Positions 17,842 to 27,358 of a stretch of DNA of 64,000 nt are shown here, one piece after another. A model generated the notes under the pieces. It had not been told where the DNA came from and did not search any database. It saw only the letters and a list, made by a program, of their open reading frames with translations. This DNA is from an uncultured Erysipelotrichales bacterium (GTDB lineage Bacteria; Bacillota_I; Bacilli_A; Erysipelotrichales; Coprobacillaceae): assembly GCA_910579135.1 (NCBI GenBank), contig CAJTTM010000001.1:1-64000 (forward strand), written 5' to 3'. The position numbers were made by a program, and so were the translations under genes. How positions within the stretch are numbered: position 1 is the first letter of the stretch; each line of letters begins with the position of its first letter.

Positions 17842-18198
17842 ATGACAAGAATATTAAAAAATAAAGAATTAGTCAATACAAGACTAGCAGCTAATTATGG
17901 AGGTTGGATGTACTGTGATAAATGCAATGAGAATATAGGTTACTTATGTTATTCAACTTATGATAGATTAGAATTAAAATATAAATGTAACTGTGGGAGT
18001 ATTGGTAGTGTATTATTAGATTTTGAAGATAGTAAAACAGGTCGAGATTGTAGTGATGAATTAGTTATTATAAAAAATAGATTTTGTTGTCCAAAAGATA
18101 AAGAACCTTTAATTACAATATTAGATAAAAAAGTGTCAAGTTATGAAATGAAAATTACTTGTAAATCTTGTAAAAATATTTATAAAAAAGTTAAATAA
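17842..18198 (+). CDS. Small double zinc-ribbon protein of unknown function
   Basis: A 118-residue protein with two cysteine clusters: YCDKC with KCNCG (~24-51), and FCCPKD with CKSCKN (~88-114), each suited to one zinc ion. AAAAGGAGATAG precedes the ATG. Its ribosome binding site, first codons and last codons are found again, with the middle deleted, at 52911-52993. There too it neighbours a copy of the zinc-ribbon gene that follows here in broken form. Confidence 0.7.
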   Translation: MTRILKNKELVNTRLAANYGGWMYCDKCNENIGYLCYSTYDRLELKYKCNCGSIGSVLLDFEDSKTGRDCSDELVIIKNRFCCPKDKEPLITILDKKVSSYEMKITCKSCKNIYKKVK

Positions 18199-18223
18199 AT
18201 TACAAATTATAAGGATTAGCTAA

Positions 18224-18465
18224 ATGAGATTGCAAAATTTTTTAAAAGAAAAGAAAGTAAATATATATTTATGAACAGATTCAAAAAATGGTTGGAAAAT
18301 GTTACTTGATTTATATATGAAATGTCTTCAAAGTGGATTCTTTTTGTTACTAGATCTAATGAAAATGATGGTTGTTCTTGTGGTGATTTAATTAATGGCA
18401 ATGACATTGGAAGATTTAGTATAAAAACTGGTGATTCAACCATAAAAATATATAGAAAGAAATAA
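18224..18465 (+). pseudogene. Broken copy of the zinc-ribbon gene at 52653
   Basis: The frame starts MRLQNFLKEKKVNIYL and meets TGA, then continues as DSKNGWKMLLDLYMKC. It shifts frame near 18355-18365 and ends NENDGCSCG, then DIGRFSIKTGDSTIKIYRKK. The intact copy (52653-52898) aligns over the whole length. Here the first Cys-x-x-Cys (CPKC) is lost, having become C-L-Q-S. Both a nonsense codon and a frameshift are therefore present. Confidence 0.85.
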
Positions 18466-18687
18466 TATTGTTAAATTGCAATTCTTCCTATGTTTGTTAA
18501 TGATGATTATGTATAATCAATAACATTCTAAAAGTATACAATGGATTAACGATGTTTTTAAAGTACATAATTAATAAAATCTCTATTTTAGATATTATAT
18601 ATAGGCAGATATTTTTGTCTGCTTTTTGTATAAAGAAGAACTTATAGGAATTAATAATTCATTATTATTTCTTAAGTTATCTATTGC
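18466..18687. other. AT-rich spacer with one terminator
   Basis: No gene is visible. A hairpin at 18604-18627 (GGCAGA / TCTGCTT followed by T) probably ends transcription from upstream. Confidence 0.5.
18604..18627 (+). terminator. Rho-independent terminator
   Basis: GGCAGAT and GTCTGCT pair around a T-rich loop; five T follow. Confidence 0.65.
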
Positions 18688-18716
18688 TTGACATCATTGA
18701 GCAAACCTTTTAAAAT
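18688..18716 (+). promoter_or_regulatory. Promoter of the cysteine desulfurase/thiI operon
   Basis: TTGACA at 18688-18693, a 17-base spacer, and TAAAAT at 18711-18716. Confidence 0.85.
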
Positions 18717-18787
18717 GGCCTATAGAAAATCTATTTATTTAGTGATAAATGATGGATTAAAGCATAAAATAATCTTGGAGGGATATA

Positions 18788-19927
18788 ATGATATATTTAG
18801 ATTATGTATCAACGACACCACTTAGAAAAGAAGTGAAAGAGACTTATACACAATTATTATCAAAGTATTTTGCAAATGCTGATTCAATGCATTCATTAGG
18901 ATATGAAGTGAATGGATTGATGGAGAAATCGCGTTCATTGATTGCTCAATATTTAAAAGTGAATGATAATGAACTCTTTTTTACAAGTGGAGCAAGTGAA
19001 TCTAATAATATGGCAATTAAGGGTGTTGCTTTTGCTTATGCATCTAGAGGTAAACATATTATTACAACAAAAGTAGAACATTCAAGTGTATATAATACAT
19101 TTAAAGAATTAGAAGAAATATTTGGATATGATGTTGATTATATTTCAGTAGATAATCAAGGAAGATTAAATTTAAATGAATTAGAAAATAAGATAAGAGA
19201 TGATACAATATTAGTATCTACAATGTTGATTAATAATGAAGTGGGGATGATTAATCCTATTTCTAAGATTCATGAAATTATTCAAAAGAAAAATAAAAAA
19301 ACATTCTTTCATGTAGATATGGTACAAGCTTTAGGAAAAATACCATTAGATTTATCATTTGTAGATCTAGCAAGTTTTTCGGCTCATAAGATCTATGGAT
19401 TAAAGGGTAGTGGATTATTATATAAGAAAAATTCAGTTCAGATTGTTCCATTAATTAATGGTGGTCAACAAGAAAGTGGTTTAAGAGGTGGAACATCAAA
19501 TGCATTAGTCAACATTGTTCTTGCAAAAACAATAAGACTTGCATTAGAACAATTAGATTATAATTATCAATATGTACTATCATTGAATCAATATTTAAGA
19601 AAAATATTAAATGAAATTCAAGATATTGTTATCAATAGCCCATCTGCTAATGTATCTCCATATATTCTCAATTTATCATGTATTGGATACAAACCAGAGG
19701 TTTTAGTTCATGATTTAGAAAGTCAAGGATGTTTTGTTTCTACAAAAAGTGCTTGTAGTTCTAAAAAGAATGATATTTCTAGAACATTAAAAGCTATGGG
19801 AATAGATGAAAAGATCGCAGGAAGTGCATTAAGAATAAGTTTTTCACATTTAACAACAAAAGAGGATATTGATGAGTTTATTGAAACATTGAAAATATCA
19901 TTACAAAGAGTAAAGAAACAGAGGTAA
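18788..19927 (+). CDS. Cysteine desulfurase (NifS/IscS family) partnered with ThiI
   Basis: A 379-residue PLP-dependent enzyme that takes sulfur from cysteine as a persulfide. The PLP lysine is K201 (SAHKIYG), the substrate-binding GGQQESGLRGGT segment is present, and the persulfide cysteine is C323 in STKSACSS. GGAGG precedes the ATG. The next gene, thiI, begins three bases after the stop codon. A desulfurase next to ThiI is the Bacillus NifZ-ThiI arrangement dedicated to 4-thiouridine in tRNA, so this enzyme is probably the sulfur donor for ThiI and not for general Fe-S assembly. Confidence 0.93.
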   Translation: MIYLDYVSTTPLRKEVKETYTQLLSKYFANADSMHSLGYEVNGLMEKSRSLIAQYLKVNDNELFFTSGASESNNMAIKGVAFAYASRGKHIITTKVEHSSVYNTFKELEEIFGYDVDYISVDNQGRLNLNELENKIRDDTILVSTMLINNEVGMINPISKIHEIIQKKNKKTFFHVDMVQALGKIPLDLSFVDLASFSAHKIYGLKGSGLLYKKNSVQIVPLINGGQQESGLRGGTSNALVNIVLAKTIRLALEQLDYNYQYVLSLNQYLRKILNEIQDIVINSPSANVSPYILNLSCIGYKPEVLVHDLESQGCFVSTKSACSSKKNDISRTLKAMGIDEKIAGSALRISFSHLTTKEDIDEFIETLKISLQRVKKQR

Positions 19928-19930
19928 GTT

Positions 19931-21127
19931 ATGGAAAGTAGTCATATTTTAGTAAGGTTTGGAGAACTAACAACAAAAGGGAAAAATAGAAAATTATTTA
20001 TAAAAAAGTTATGTGATAATACAAAAGAAATATTATCTTCATTTAATCATTTGAAGTATCAACTCACTTTTGATAGATTATATATTTTATTAAATGGTGA
20101 GGATCCAAAGGCTGTTAGTGAGAAGTTAAAAACAGTCTTTGGTATTCATTCTTTTTCGGTTTGTTATAAAGTAGAAAGTGATTTAGATAAAATCAAAGAA
20201 GTTGTTAATGAAGTTATAGAAAAGAATGAAGGACATACATTTAAGATTGATACAAAGAGAAATGATAAAGATTTTCCAATGAAATCATTAGAAATCAATA
20301 AAGCTATTGCTGGATATGTTTTTCATCATACAACAAAAGAATTAAAAGTTGATGTTCATCATCCAGAAATACTTGTAAAAGTAGAGTTAAGAAAAGATTG
20401 GACTTATATTATGGATAATGTTATTTATGGTGCTGGTGGATATCCTGTTGGAATAGGTGGAAAAGCATTATTAATGTTATCTGGAGGAATTGATTCACCT
20501 GTTGCTGGATATTTAACTTTAAAAAGAGGTGTGGATATAGAGTGTATTCATTATGCTTCTCCACCATATACAAATGATCTAGCAAAAGAAAAAGTTCTTG
20601 ATTTAGTGAATGAACTTAGAAAATATACGCATGGTAAAATTGTTGTCCATATGGTTCCATTTACAAAACTTCAATTAGCTATTTATGAACATAGTGAAGA
20701 AAGTTATGCAATGACTGTAATGAGAAGAATGATGTATAGAATTGCTGAAGGTATTGCAAAAAAGAATCATTGTTTAGCAATCGTTAATGGTGAAAGTATT
20801 GGACAAGTTGCTTCACAAACTTTAGAAAGTATGGGAGTGATTAATGAAGTGATATCTATGCCTGTCATTAGACCAGTTGCTTGTATGGATAAATTAGAAA
20901 TTATTAGAATTGCGGAAGAAATAAATACATATGATATTTCTATTAGACCTCATGAAGATTGTTGTACTATTTTTACACCTAAACAACCTGCTACAAAGCC
21001 CAAAAGTTATAAAGCAGAGTCTTTTGAGAAACTTTGGGATTATCAATCAATGGTACAAGAATGTATTGATAATACAAGTTTTATCGTGATAGATGATCAA
21101 TATAAAAATAATGACGAAATTTTTTAA
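19931..21127 (+). CDS. thiI: tRNA 4-thiouridine synthetase ThiI
   Basis: A 398-residue enzyme that adenylates uridine 8 of tRNA and transfers sulfur to it. A ferredoxin-like and THUMP RNA-binding region covers ~1-165. The PP-loop ATPase motif LMLSGGIDSPVAGYL follows, and a cysteine (EDCCTIF) sits near 340-345. It is the short form without a C-terminal rhodanese domain, as usual in Bacillota. It has three bases of spacing to the desulfurase gene. The downstream spore gene has its own sigma-G-like promoter, but read-through from here is likely because no terminator stands between them. Confidence 0.95.
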   Translation: MESSHILVRFGELTTKGKNRKLFIKKLCDNTKEILSSFNHLKYQLTFDRLYILLNGEDPKAVSEKLKTVFGIHSFSVCYKVESDLDKIKEVVNEVIEKNEGHTFKIDTKRNDKDFPMKSLEINKAIAGYVFHHTTKELKVDVHHPEILVKVELRKDWTYIMDNVIYGAGGYPVGIGGKALLMLSGGIDSPVAGYLTLKRGVDIECIHYASPPYTNDLAKEKVLDLVNELRKYTHGKIVVHMVPFTKLQLAIYEHSEESYAMTVMRRMMYRIAEGIAKKNHCLAIVNGESIGQVASQTLESMGVINEVISMPVIRPVACMDKLEIIRIAEEINTYDISIRPHEDCCTIFTPKQPATKPKSYKAESFEKLWDYQSMVQECIDNTSFIVIDDQYKNNDEIF

Positions 21128-21133
21128 AAAAAA

Positions 21134-21163
21134 TGAATAATATTAAAAAACCTCCACAAACTA
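21134..21163 (+). promoter_or_regulatory. Candidate sigma-G promoter of the spore protein gene
   Basis: TGAATA at 21134-21139, a 17-base spacer, and CAAACTA at 21157-21163. The known sigma-G consensus is close to TGAATA and CATACTA with 17-18 bases between. The element sits 23 bases before the ATG of an alpha/beta SASP gene, a class transcribed by sigma-G. Confidence 0.75.
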
Positions 21164-21177
21164 AATGTGTCAGGAGG
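21151..21177 (+). promoter_or_regulatory. Hairpin hiding the SASP ribosome binding site in read-through mRNA
   Basis: CCTCC (21151-21155) pairs exactly with the GGAGG of the ribosome binding site (21173-21177), extended by ACA with TGT inside. The left arm lies upstream of the transcription start expected from the sigma-G promoter (about 21169-21172), so only longer transcripts can fold it. Confidence 0.5.
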
Positions 21178-21185
21178 TGAAAGAC

Positions 21186-21401
21186 ATGGATTCAAATAAC
21201 ACTAGTTCAAAAAATAAATTAGTCGTACCTGGTGCTCAAAATGCAATTGATCAAATGAAGTACGAAATTGCTAATGAATTTGGAGTTAATCTTGGACCTG
21301 ATGCAACTTCTCGTGCTAACGGATCTGTTGGTGGTGAAATCACTAAGAGATTAGTTCAAATGGGACAAAACCAAATCGCTGGTAAACAACAATACAAATA
21401 A
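21186..21401 (+). CDS. Small acid-soluble spore protein, alpha/beta type
   Basis: A 71-residue DNA-coating protein of dormant spores. The germination-protease site is recognisable ([12 protein letters not shown], ~26-37), as is the second DNA-binding helix with [15 protein letters not shown] (~46-60). The ATG at 21186 follows AGGAGGTGAAAGAC. It shows that the organism can form spores, or did recently. The gene is downstream of thiI and followed by a terminator. Confidence 0.96.
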   Translation: MDSNNTSSKNKLVVPGAQNAIDQMKYEIANEFGVNLGPDATSRANGSVGGEITKRLVQMGQNQIAGKQQYK

Positions 21402-21427
21402 GTATTTTAAATAAAAACCTTAGTTAT

Positions 21428-21455
21428 ACCTTAATTGGTCTAATTAAGGTTTTTT
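21428..21455 (+). terminator. Terminator after the spore protein gene
   Basis: ACCTTAATT pairs with AATTAAGGT; six T follow. Confidence 0.85.
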
Positions 21456-21522
21456 CATTTTATATGATATAAACAACGTTCTTTTTATATGTTTTTAGAC
21501 ATATGATTAATGAGGTGTTGAA

Positions 21523-22593
21523 ATGAACGCAAAGAAAATTAGTCTATATACATGTGCTATTGTTATTATTGGTTTAATATGTGTTTATAGTGCTTCACAT
21601 ATATGGGCATTATATAAATTTAATGATTCTTATTATTTTATTAAAAGACAAAGCTTATTTGCAGTAGTAGGTATTATTGGTATGCTTATAGCAAGTAAAA
21701 TAGATTATCATATTTATCAAAAACATAGTGTTAAAATATTATTATTATGTTATGTATTGTTAATACTGGTATTAATACCTGGATTAGGAGTTGTAAGAGG
21801 AGGAAGTCGTAGTTGGTTTAATTTAGGGGTATTTGCTTTACAACCAAGTGAAATCTTTAAAATTGGTATGATTATTTTTAGTGCTGACTATATTGAAAAA
21901 CATTTTCATCAAATGCGTAAACTAAAATGTTCATTAAAATTATTTTTATTTGTAGGATTAGGTTTTTTACTTATTATGATGCAACCAGATTTTGGAAGTG
22001 GAGTGGTTATGGTTTGTAGTATTGTTGTGATGATTATTGCAACTCCTTTTCCATTCTTTTATTTTATTATATTAGCTATTTTAGGAATTATTGGTATTGT
22101 TTTAATGATTATTTCTGCACCATATCGAATGGAAAGAATATTATCTTTTTTGGATCCTTTTAAAGATCCTTTAGGAAGTGGATTCCAAGCGATTCAATCT
22201 TTATATGCAATAGGACCAGGAGGACTTTTAGGAGTGGGTTTTGATAAAAGTATTCAAAAACATTTTTATTTACCAGAGCCACAGACAGATTTTATTTTTG
22301 CGATTTTTGCAGAAGAATTTGGTTTTCTTGGAGCGAGTTTTTTGATATTATTATATTATCAGTTATTTAAGACTGTATTAAGAGCATGTAAAGAAACAAA
22401 AGATGTATTTGGATGTTTTATGATGTTAGGGATTATTTCTATGATTGCTATTCAATCATTGATTAATTTAGGGGTTGTTGTTGGTTTGTTTCCAGTAACT
22501 GGAGTTACACTTCCATTGATGTCATATGGTGGTACAAGTTTAACGATTACATTAATTAGTATAGGAATTATGATTAATATCTCGAAATATTAA
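21523..22593 (+). CDS. ftsW: FtsW/RodA/SpoVE-family peptidoglycan polymerase
   Basis: A 356-residue polytopic SEDS protein that polymerises glycan strands from lipid II. About ten transmembrane helices are visible. Family motifs include GGSRSWFNLGVFALQPSEIFKI, PDFGSG, and the C-terminal LPLMSYGGTS. It starts a run with murG, murB and ftsQ, so FtsW is the likely paralogue. SpoVE, the sporulation version, occupies the same chromosomal position in Bacillus and remains possible. GAGGTG precedes the ATG. Confidence 0.85.
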   Translation: MNAKKISLYTCAIVIIGLICVYSASHIWALYKFNDSYYFIKRQSLFAVVGIIGMLIASKIDYHIYQKHSVKILLLCYVLLILVLIPGLGVVRGGSRSWFNLGVFALQPSEIFKIGMIIFSADYIEKHFHQMRKLKCSLKLFLFVGLGFLLIMMQPDFGSGVVMVCSIVVMIIATPFPFFYFIILAILGIIGIVLMIISAPYRMERILSFLDPFKDPLGSGFQAIQSLYAIGPGGLLGVGFDKSIQKHFYLPEPQTDFIFAIFAEEFGFLGASFLILLYYQLFKTVLRACKETKDVFGCFMMLGIISMIAIQSLINLGVVVGLFPVTGVTLPLMSYGGTSLTITLISIGIMINISKY

Positions 22594-22630
22594 ATTTATA
22601 TGCTATAATATACTAGCAAGGAGTGAAATT

Positions 22631-23719
22631 ATGAAGATAATAGTAAGTGCTGGAGGTACAGGAGGACATTTATATCCTGCCTTGGCTTTAGTTGAATATA
22701 TAGAAAAACAAGATAAAGATGCCAAATTTTTATTTGTAGGAACTACAGATCGAATTGAATCTAAGATTGTTCCTCAAAAGGGTTATGATTACGTAGGGTT
22801 ACATGTTAAAGGATTAGTAGGTAATCCTCTTCAAAAAGCAAAGAATGCACTGATATTTGTAAATTCTTTAAGACAGTCTAAAAAGGTCTTAAAAAAATTT
22901 CAACCTGATATTGTGATTGGGTTTGGTGGTTATCCAAGTGCAAGTATTGTACTTGCGGCTGAGCGTATGGGTATTAAAACGATTATTCATGAACAAAATT
23001 CTATTATAGGATTAACAAATAAAATATTAATTAAAAAAGTTGATTCTATTGTTTGTTGTTATGAAAAGGCATTAAATGAATTTCCTAAGGAAAAAACTTA
23101 TTTATTAGGGAATCCTAGAGCAAGTGTTATAGCCAATACTTCACTAAGAGATGTTCATGATATTTATGGCATTGATAAAAATAAAAAAGTATTAGTTATC
23201 GTAATGGGAAGTTTAGGATCTGCAACTGTTAATAATGTAATGAAAGAAGCATTAAAAAAGATTGACTTAAAAGATACTGAAATCTTATTTGCGACAGGAA
23301 ATCAGGATTATAAGAGAATTCAATTTGAAATGAAAGATGTGTCTTCATCTGTTCATGTTTTACCATATATTGAAGATATGCCCAGTGTTTTAGCAACTTC
23401 TGATTTAATTGTAACAAGAGGTGGAGCAACAACTCTTGCTGAAATTACAGCTATTGGAGCAGCTTCAATCATTATTCCTAGTCCCTATGTTGTTGCTAAT
23501 CATCAAGAATATAATGCTAGAGAATTAAGTGAAAAGCAAGCAGCACAATTACTTTTAGAAAAAGATCTGGATATTGATCGTTTTATCTCTGTTGTAAGTG
23601 ATGTATTAAACAATCCAATTAAACTTGATGTTTTAAAAACAAATGCAAGATTACTTGGAAAACCTAATGCTTGTGAAGATATGTATCGATTAATATTAAA
23701 ATTATTAGAAAGGAAATAG
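22631..23719 (+). CDS. murG: UDP-GlcNAc:lipid I GlcNAc transferase MurG
   Basis: A 362-residue peripheral membrane GT-B glycosyltransferase that turns lipid I into lipid II, the substrate of FtsW. It has the N-terminal GGTGGHLYPALAL loop, the second loop region FGGYPSAS, HEQNSIIG, and the nucleotide-sugar site RGGATTLAEITAIGAASIIIP. GAGTG precedes the ATG. Its TAG stop codon abuts the ATG of murB. Confidence 0.97.
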   Translation: MKIIVSAGGTGGHLYPALALVEYIEKQDKDAKFLFVGTTDRIESKIVPQKGYDYVGLHVKGLVGNPLQKAKNALIFVNSLRQSKKVLKKFQPDIVIGFGGYPSASIVLAAERMGIKTIIHEQNSIIGLTNKILIKKVDSIVCCYEKALNEFPKEKTYLLGNPRASVIANTSLRDVHDIYGIDKNKKVLVIVMGSLGSATVNNVMKEALKKIDLKDTEILFATGNQDYKRIQFEMKDVSSSVHVLPYIEDMPSVLATSDLIVTRGGATTLAEITAIGAASIIIPSPYVVANHQEYNARELSEKQAAQLLLEKDLDIDRFISVVSDVLNNPIKLDVLKTNARLLGKPNACEDMYRLILKLLERK

Positions 23720-24634
23720 ATGATGGATTTTAATAAAGTAATATATGATTTTGTTGATTTGGATGTTGGAACGATTTTAGAAAATGAACCTATGTATAAA
23801 CATACAACATTTAAAGTAGGAGGTCCAGCTAGATTATTTGTAATGGTCAAAGATGTTGATTCATTAAAAAAAGCGATTCAATATGTTAAACAAAATCATA
23901 TTAAATATATGATTGTTGGAAAAGGTTCGGATTTGTTATTTTCTGATAAGGAATATGAAGGTATTATTTTTTCATTAGAAAATATGAATAAGGTTTCTAT
24001 TAATGGGATAGAAGTGAAAGCGCAAGCAGGTGTTAATTTAATTTCTTTATCTTATCAATGCGCTAAAACTGGATTATCTGGTTTTGAGTTTGCTGGAGGT
24101 ATTCCTGGTAGTGTAGGTGGAGGTGTTTATATGAATGCTGGAGCCTATAAGTATTGTATTGCTGATATTTTTAAAAGTGCAACGATTTTAAATAGTGATA
24201 ATGAGATAGAAGTTTTAAATAAAGAACAAATGGAATTTTCTTATCGTCATTCTATTTTACAAGATCATCCTGATTGGATTTTATTAGAAGCTGTTTTTGA
24301 AATGAATTCTAAAGATCCTAAGGAAATACTTGCTATTTTAGATAAGCGAAAAGAAAAGAGAATGTCTACTCAACCATGGAATTTCCCAAGTGCTGGAAGT
24401 GTTTTTAGAAATCCAGATGAAAAGGGAGCATGGAAGTATATTGATGAGTGTGGACTTAGGGGATATGAAATTGGTGGAGCACAAGTTTCATTAAAGCATT
24501 CTAATTTTATTGTTAACAATGGTTATGCAAGTGCTAAAGATATTTTGGATTTGATTTTATTGGTTGAAAAAACTGTTTTTAATAAATTTAAGATTGAATT
24601 AACGAAGGAAGTTATTTTAGTGAATTGGGAGTAG
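23720..24634 (+). CDS. murB: UDP-N-acetylenolpyruvoylglucosamine reductase MurB
   Basis: A 304-residue FAD enzyme making UDP-MurNAc. FAD-binding features include TTFKVGGPA, GKGSDLLFSD and PGSVGGGVYMNAGAY. The proton-donor serine lies in SAGSVFRNP. It lacks the extra loop of E. coli MurB, i.e. type II. Two ATG codons lie in tandem directly after the murG stop codon; GAAAGGAAAT serves either. Confidence 0.97.
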   Translation: MMDFNKVIYDFVDLDVGTILENEPMYKHTTFKVGGPARLFVMVKDVDSLKKAIQYVKQNHIKYMIVGKGSDLLFSDKEYEGIIFSLENMNKVSINGIEVKAQAGVNLISLSYQCAKTGLSGFEFAGGIPGSVGGGVYMNAGAYKYCIADIFKSATILNSDNEIEVLNKEQMEFSYRHSILQDHPDWILLEAVFEMNSKDPKEILAILDKRKEKRMSTQPWNFPSAGSVFRNPDEKGAWKYIDECGLRGYEIGGAQVSLKHSNFIVNNGYASAKDILDLILLVEKTVFNKFKIELTKEVILVNWE

Positions 24635-25411
24635 GTGATATCTTTGAAAGAAGACATATATGATGAGTATAGTGAAGATCAAGTTAGAAAATTGTATAAG
24701 AAAAGAAAGAAATTAAAGTTAAAAAGAAGATTTAAATTATTTGTTATTTTTGCTTTGTCATTTATTATTGGGGGTTATTTTATAAGTGATTTATCTAAGG
24801 TGAAATCTATTTCTATTGTCGGTAATACAAGTGTAGAATCTTCTACAATAGAAAAAGCTTCTTCTTTAAATAAAAAGACTACATATTTATTTATTAATAA
24901 GGGTGATGTAGAAGATAAAATTAAATCATTACCTTTGATTAAAAAAGCAAATGTTTATTATGATGTATTAGGTAATGTGACTATTGAAATTGAAGAGTCT
25001 AAACAAGTTGCTTATTGTGTTATTAATGGAAAAACTTATGTTTTAGATGAACTGGGAAGTGTTGTAGAAACAAAGGATAAAAATATCAAAGAAAAGCTAA
25101 AATCATTTCCTAAATTATCGAAGTTTAAGGATTTGAAATTCTTGAAGAAGTTCTCAAAAGAGTATCCACAAGTACCTGATGTGATTAAAGGGCAAACGAG
25201 TGATATTGTTTATTCTCCTAAAAAGGCTGATGAGACACGTATAAGATTTATTTTGGATAATGGTAAAGAACTTATTGTAAGACTTGAAAGCATGGTGGAC
25301 GTTTTAAATAAGTTTTCTTTTGAAGCGAATATGAATATAAATAGTGATAAATGTACTTTTGATTTTAATGGTTCACGTGTTTATATGTCGAAGTGCAAAG
25401 ATAGTAAATAG
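24635..25411 (+). CDS. ftsQ: Division protein FtsQ/DivIB
   Basis: A 258-residue protein with a basic cytoplasmic tail (~10-30, rich in Lys/Arg), one transmembrane helix (~33-50) and an extracellular POTRA domain (VKSISIVGNTSVESSTIEKA), then a beta domain. It is a scaffold of the FtsQLB complex at the septum. The start could be GTG at 24635 or TTG at 24644; TAGGTGAT five bases before the TTG makes the latter attractive. It follows murB without a gap. Confidence 0.88.
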   Translation: MISLKEDIYDEYSEDQVRKLYKKRKKLKLKRRFKLFVIFALSFIIGGYFISDLSKVKSISIVGNTSVESSTIEKASSLNKKTTYLFINKGDVEDKIKSLPLIKKANVYYDVLGNVTIEIEESKQVAYCVINGKTYVLDELGSVVETKDKNIKEKLKSFPKLSKFKDLKFLKKFSKEYPQVPDVIKGQTSDIVYSPKKADETRIRFILDNGKELIVRLESMVDVLNKFSFEANMNINSDKCTFDFNGSRVYMSKCKDSK

Positions 25412-25449
25412 TTGTTGAAAAAATATGCAAAAAATGATATTCTATAATT

Positions 25450-25546
25450 GGTTATACAACTGACGGAAGTGGAAATGACCACATGGAGTATAATGTAAGA
25501 GAGTCGACCGTCTGGGCAAGTGTCTGGATGAGTGGGCTCTTTTTTG
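25450..25546 (+). promoter_or_regulatory. ZTP/ZMP (pfl) riboswitch with terminator
   Basis: The conserved 3' part CCGTCTGGGC (25508-25517) is followed by a T-tract after GTGGGCTC. The 5' part carries GTGG...CCAC and ATGGAGT, as in the pfl motif. AGAGTC (25499-25504) can pair with GGGCTCT just before the run of six T, giving the terminator that ligand binding disrupts. It lies about 100 bases before fhs. The pfl RNA senses ZTP/ZMP, which build up when 10-formyl-THF is scarce. Confidence 0.9.
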
Positions 25547-25643
25547 GTTTTTGAAAAAAATAGGTAGATATATATCGTATTTTATGGTATAAAAGAGTTG
25601 TAAAAAGTCAATAGACGCTTAATTGAATCGAAGGAGGAAAATG

Positions 25644-27314
25644 ATGCTTAGTGATGTTGAAATTGCACAAGGTGCAAAGATGAAACCTATTAAAGAGATT
25701 GCTGGGAAATTAGGATTGGCTGAAGATGATTTAGAGCTATATGGAAAGTATAAAGCTAAAATCTCATTAGAAGCTATTTCTAAATTAAAAAAAGAAGAGA
25801 ATGGAAAATTAGTTTTAGTGACTGCTATTAATCCAACTCCAGCAGGAGAGGGTAAGACAACAACAATGATTGGGCTTTCTCAAGCTTTAAATAAACTTGG
25901 GAAAAAATCTGTTGTTGCAATGAGAGAACCAAGTTTAGGTCCTTGTTTTGGTATTAAAGGTGGTGCAGCTGGAGGAGGGTATGCTCAAGTTGTTCCAATG
26001 GAAGATATCAATTTACATTTTACTGGAGATATTCATGCAATTACAACTGCAAACAATTTGATTGCAGCGATGCTTGATAATTCTATACATCAAGGAAATC
26101 CGTTGAATATTGATACAAGACAAATTGTATGGAAAAGAGTTGTTGATTTAAATGATCGTGCTTTAAGACATACTGTATGTGGGCTTGGTGGAAAAGTAAA
26201 TGGTGTTCCAAGAGAAGATGGTTTTGATATTACTGTTGCAAGTGAGGTTATGGCTATTTTATGTCTTGCTACTTCTTTAGAAGATTTAAAGAAAAGAGCT
26301 GGAAGGATGATTGTGGCTTATAATTATGATGGTGAACCAGTGACTGTTGATGATATTGAAGCAACTGGTGCTGTCACATTATTATTAAAAGATGCAATTA
26401 AACCTAATTTAGTTCAAACATTAGATCACACTCCTGTTTTTGTTCATGGTGGACCATTCGCTAATATTGCTCATGGATGTAATAGTGTTATGGCTACTAA
26501 TTTAGCAATGAAATTAGGAGATTATGCAATTACTGAAGCTGGATTTGGAGCTGATTTAGGAGCAGAAAAATTCTTGGATATTAAGTGTCGTCAAGCTAGA
26601 TTAAAACCTGATGCTGTTGTTATTGTTGCCACTGTTCGTGCATTAAAGATGCATGGTGGTGTTGCTAAAAAAGATTTGGCTGAAGAAAATCTAGAGGCTT
26701 TAAGAAAAGGAATTGGAAACTTAGAAAAACATATTGAAAATATACAAAAATATAATTTACCAAGCGTTGTTGCAATTAATGCTTTCCCTACAGATACAGA
26801 AGATGAATTACAGTTATTAAATGAAATATGTAAGGAAAAAGGTGTTGATGTTGCTATTAGTAAAGTATGGGCTCAAGGTGCTGATGGTGGTATTGAATTA
26901 GCAGAAAAATTATTAGAAGTATTAGAAACTAAGACTGCTCATTATCATCCATTATACGAATTGAATTTACCAATTGAAGAAAAGATTAAAACAATTGCAA
27001 AAGAAATTTATGGTGCTGATGATGTTGTCTTTACTAAGAAAGCTAAAAACAAAATGAAAAAGTATGAAGCCCAAGGTTTAGGTGAATTACCAATTTGTAT
27101 AGCAAAAACTCAATATTCACTGTCAGATGATCCAACTTTATTAGGTAGACCAACTGGTTTTGAAGTGACTATTAATGATATTATTCCATCTAGTGGAGCA
27201 GGTTTCTTGGTTGCTATTAGTGGTGATATCATGCGTATGCCAGGACTTCCTAAAAAACCAGCTGCCATTAATATGGATATTGATGAAAGTGGTAAAATTG
27301 TAGGATTATTCTAA
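25644..27314 (+). CDS. fhs: Formate-tetrahydrofolate ligase
   Basis: A 556-residue enzyme making 10-formyl-THF from formate, THF and ATP. ATP site [11 protein letters not shown] (~65-75); other family blocks are [27 protein letters not shown] and [12 protein letters not shown] prefer the second of two tandem ATGs because AGGAGG then has six bases of spacing. As the first gene after the ZTP riboswitch it supplies the cofactor used by PurN and PurH further down the same operon. Confidence 0.97.
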   Translation: MLSDVEIAQGAKMKPIKEIAGKLGLAEDDLELYGKYKAKISLEAISKLKKEENGKLVLVTAINPTPAGEGKTTTMIGLSQALNKLGKKSVVAMREPSLGPCFGIKGGAAGGGYAQVVPMEDINLHFTGDIHAITTANNLIAAMLDNSIHQGNPLNIDTRQIVWKRVVDLNDRALRHTVCGLGGKVNGVPREDGFDITVASEVMAILCLATSLEDLKKRAGRMIVAYNYDGEPVTVDDIEATGAVTLLLKDAIKPNLVQTLDHTPVFVHGGPFANIAHGCNSVMATNLAMKLGDYAITEAGFGADLGAEKFLDIKCRQARLKPDAVVIVATVRALKMHGGVAKKDLAEENLEALRKGIGNLEKHIENIQKYNLPSVVAINAFPTDTEDELQLLNEICKEKGVDVAISKVWAQGADGGIELAEKLLEVLETKTAHYHPLYELNLPIEEKIKTIAKEIYGADDVVFTKKAKNKMKKYEAQGLGELPICIAKTQYSLSDDPTLLGRPTGFEVTINDIIPSSGAGFLVAISGDIMRMPGLPKKPAAINMDIDESGKIVGLF

Positions 27315-27334
27315 AAGAGACGTTTGTCTCTTTT
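27313..27334 (+). terminator. Hairpin between fhs and purE
   Basis: AAAAGAGAC and GTCTCTTTT form a perfect stem but the following T-run is short (TTTTGG). It may attenuate or process the mRNA rather than stop it. Confidence 0.5.
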
Positions 27335-27358
27335 GGTGTTTAAAAAAGGAGAGTCAAA

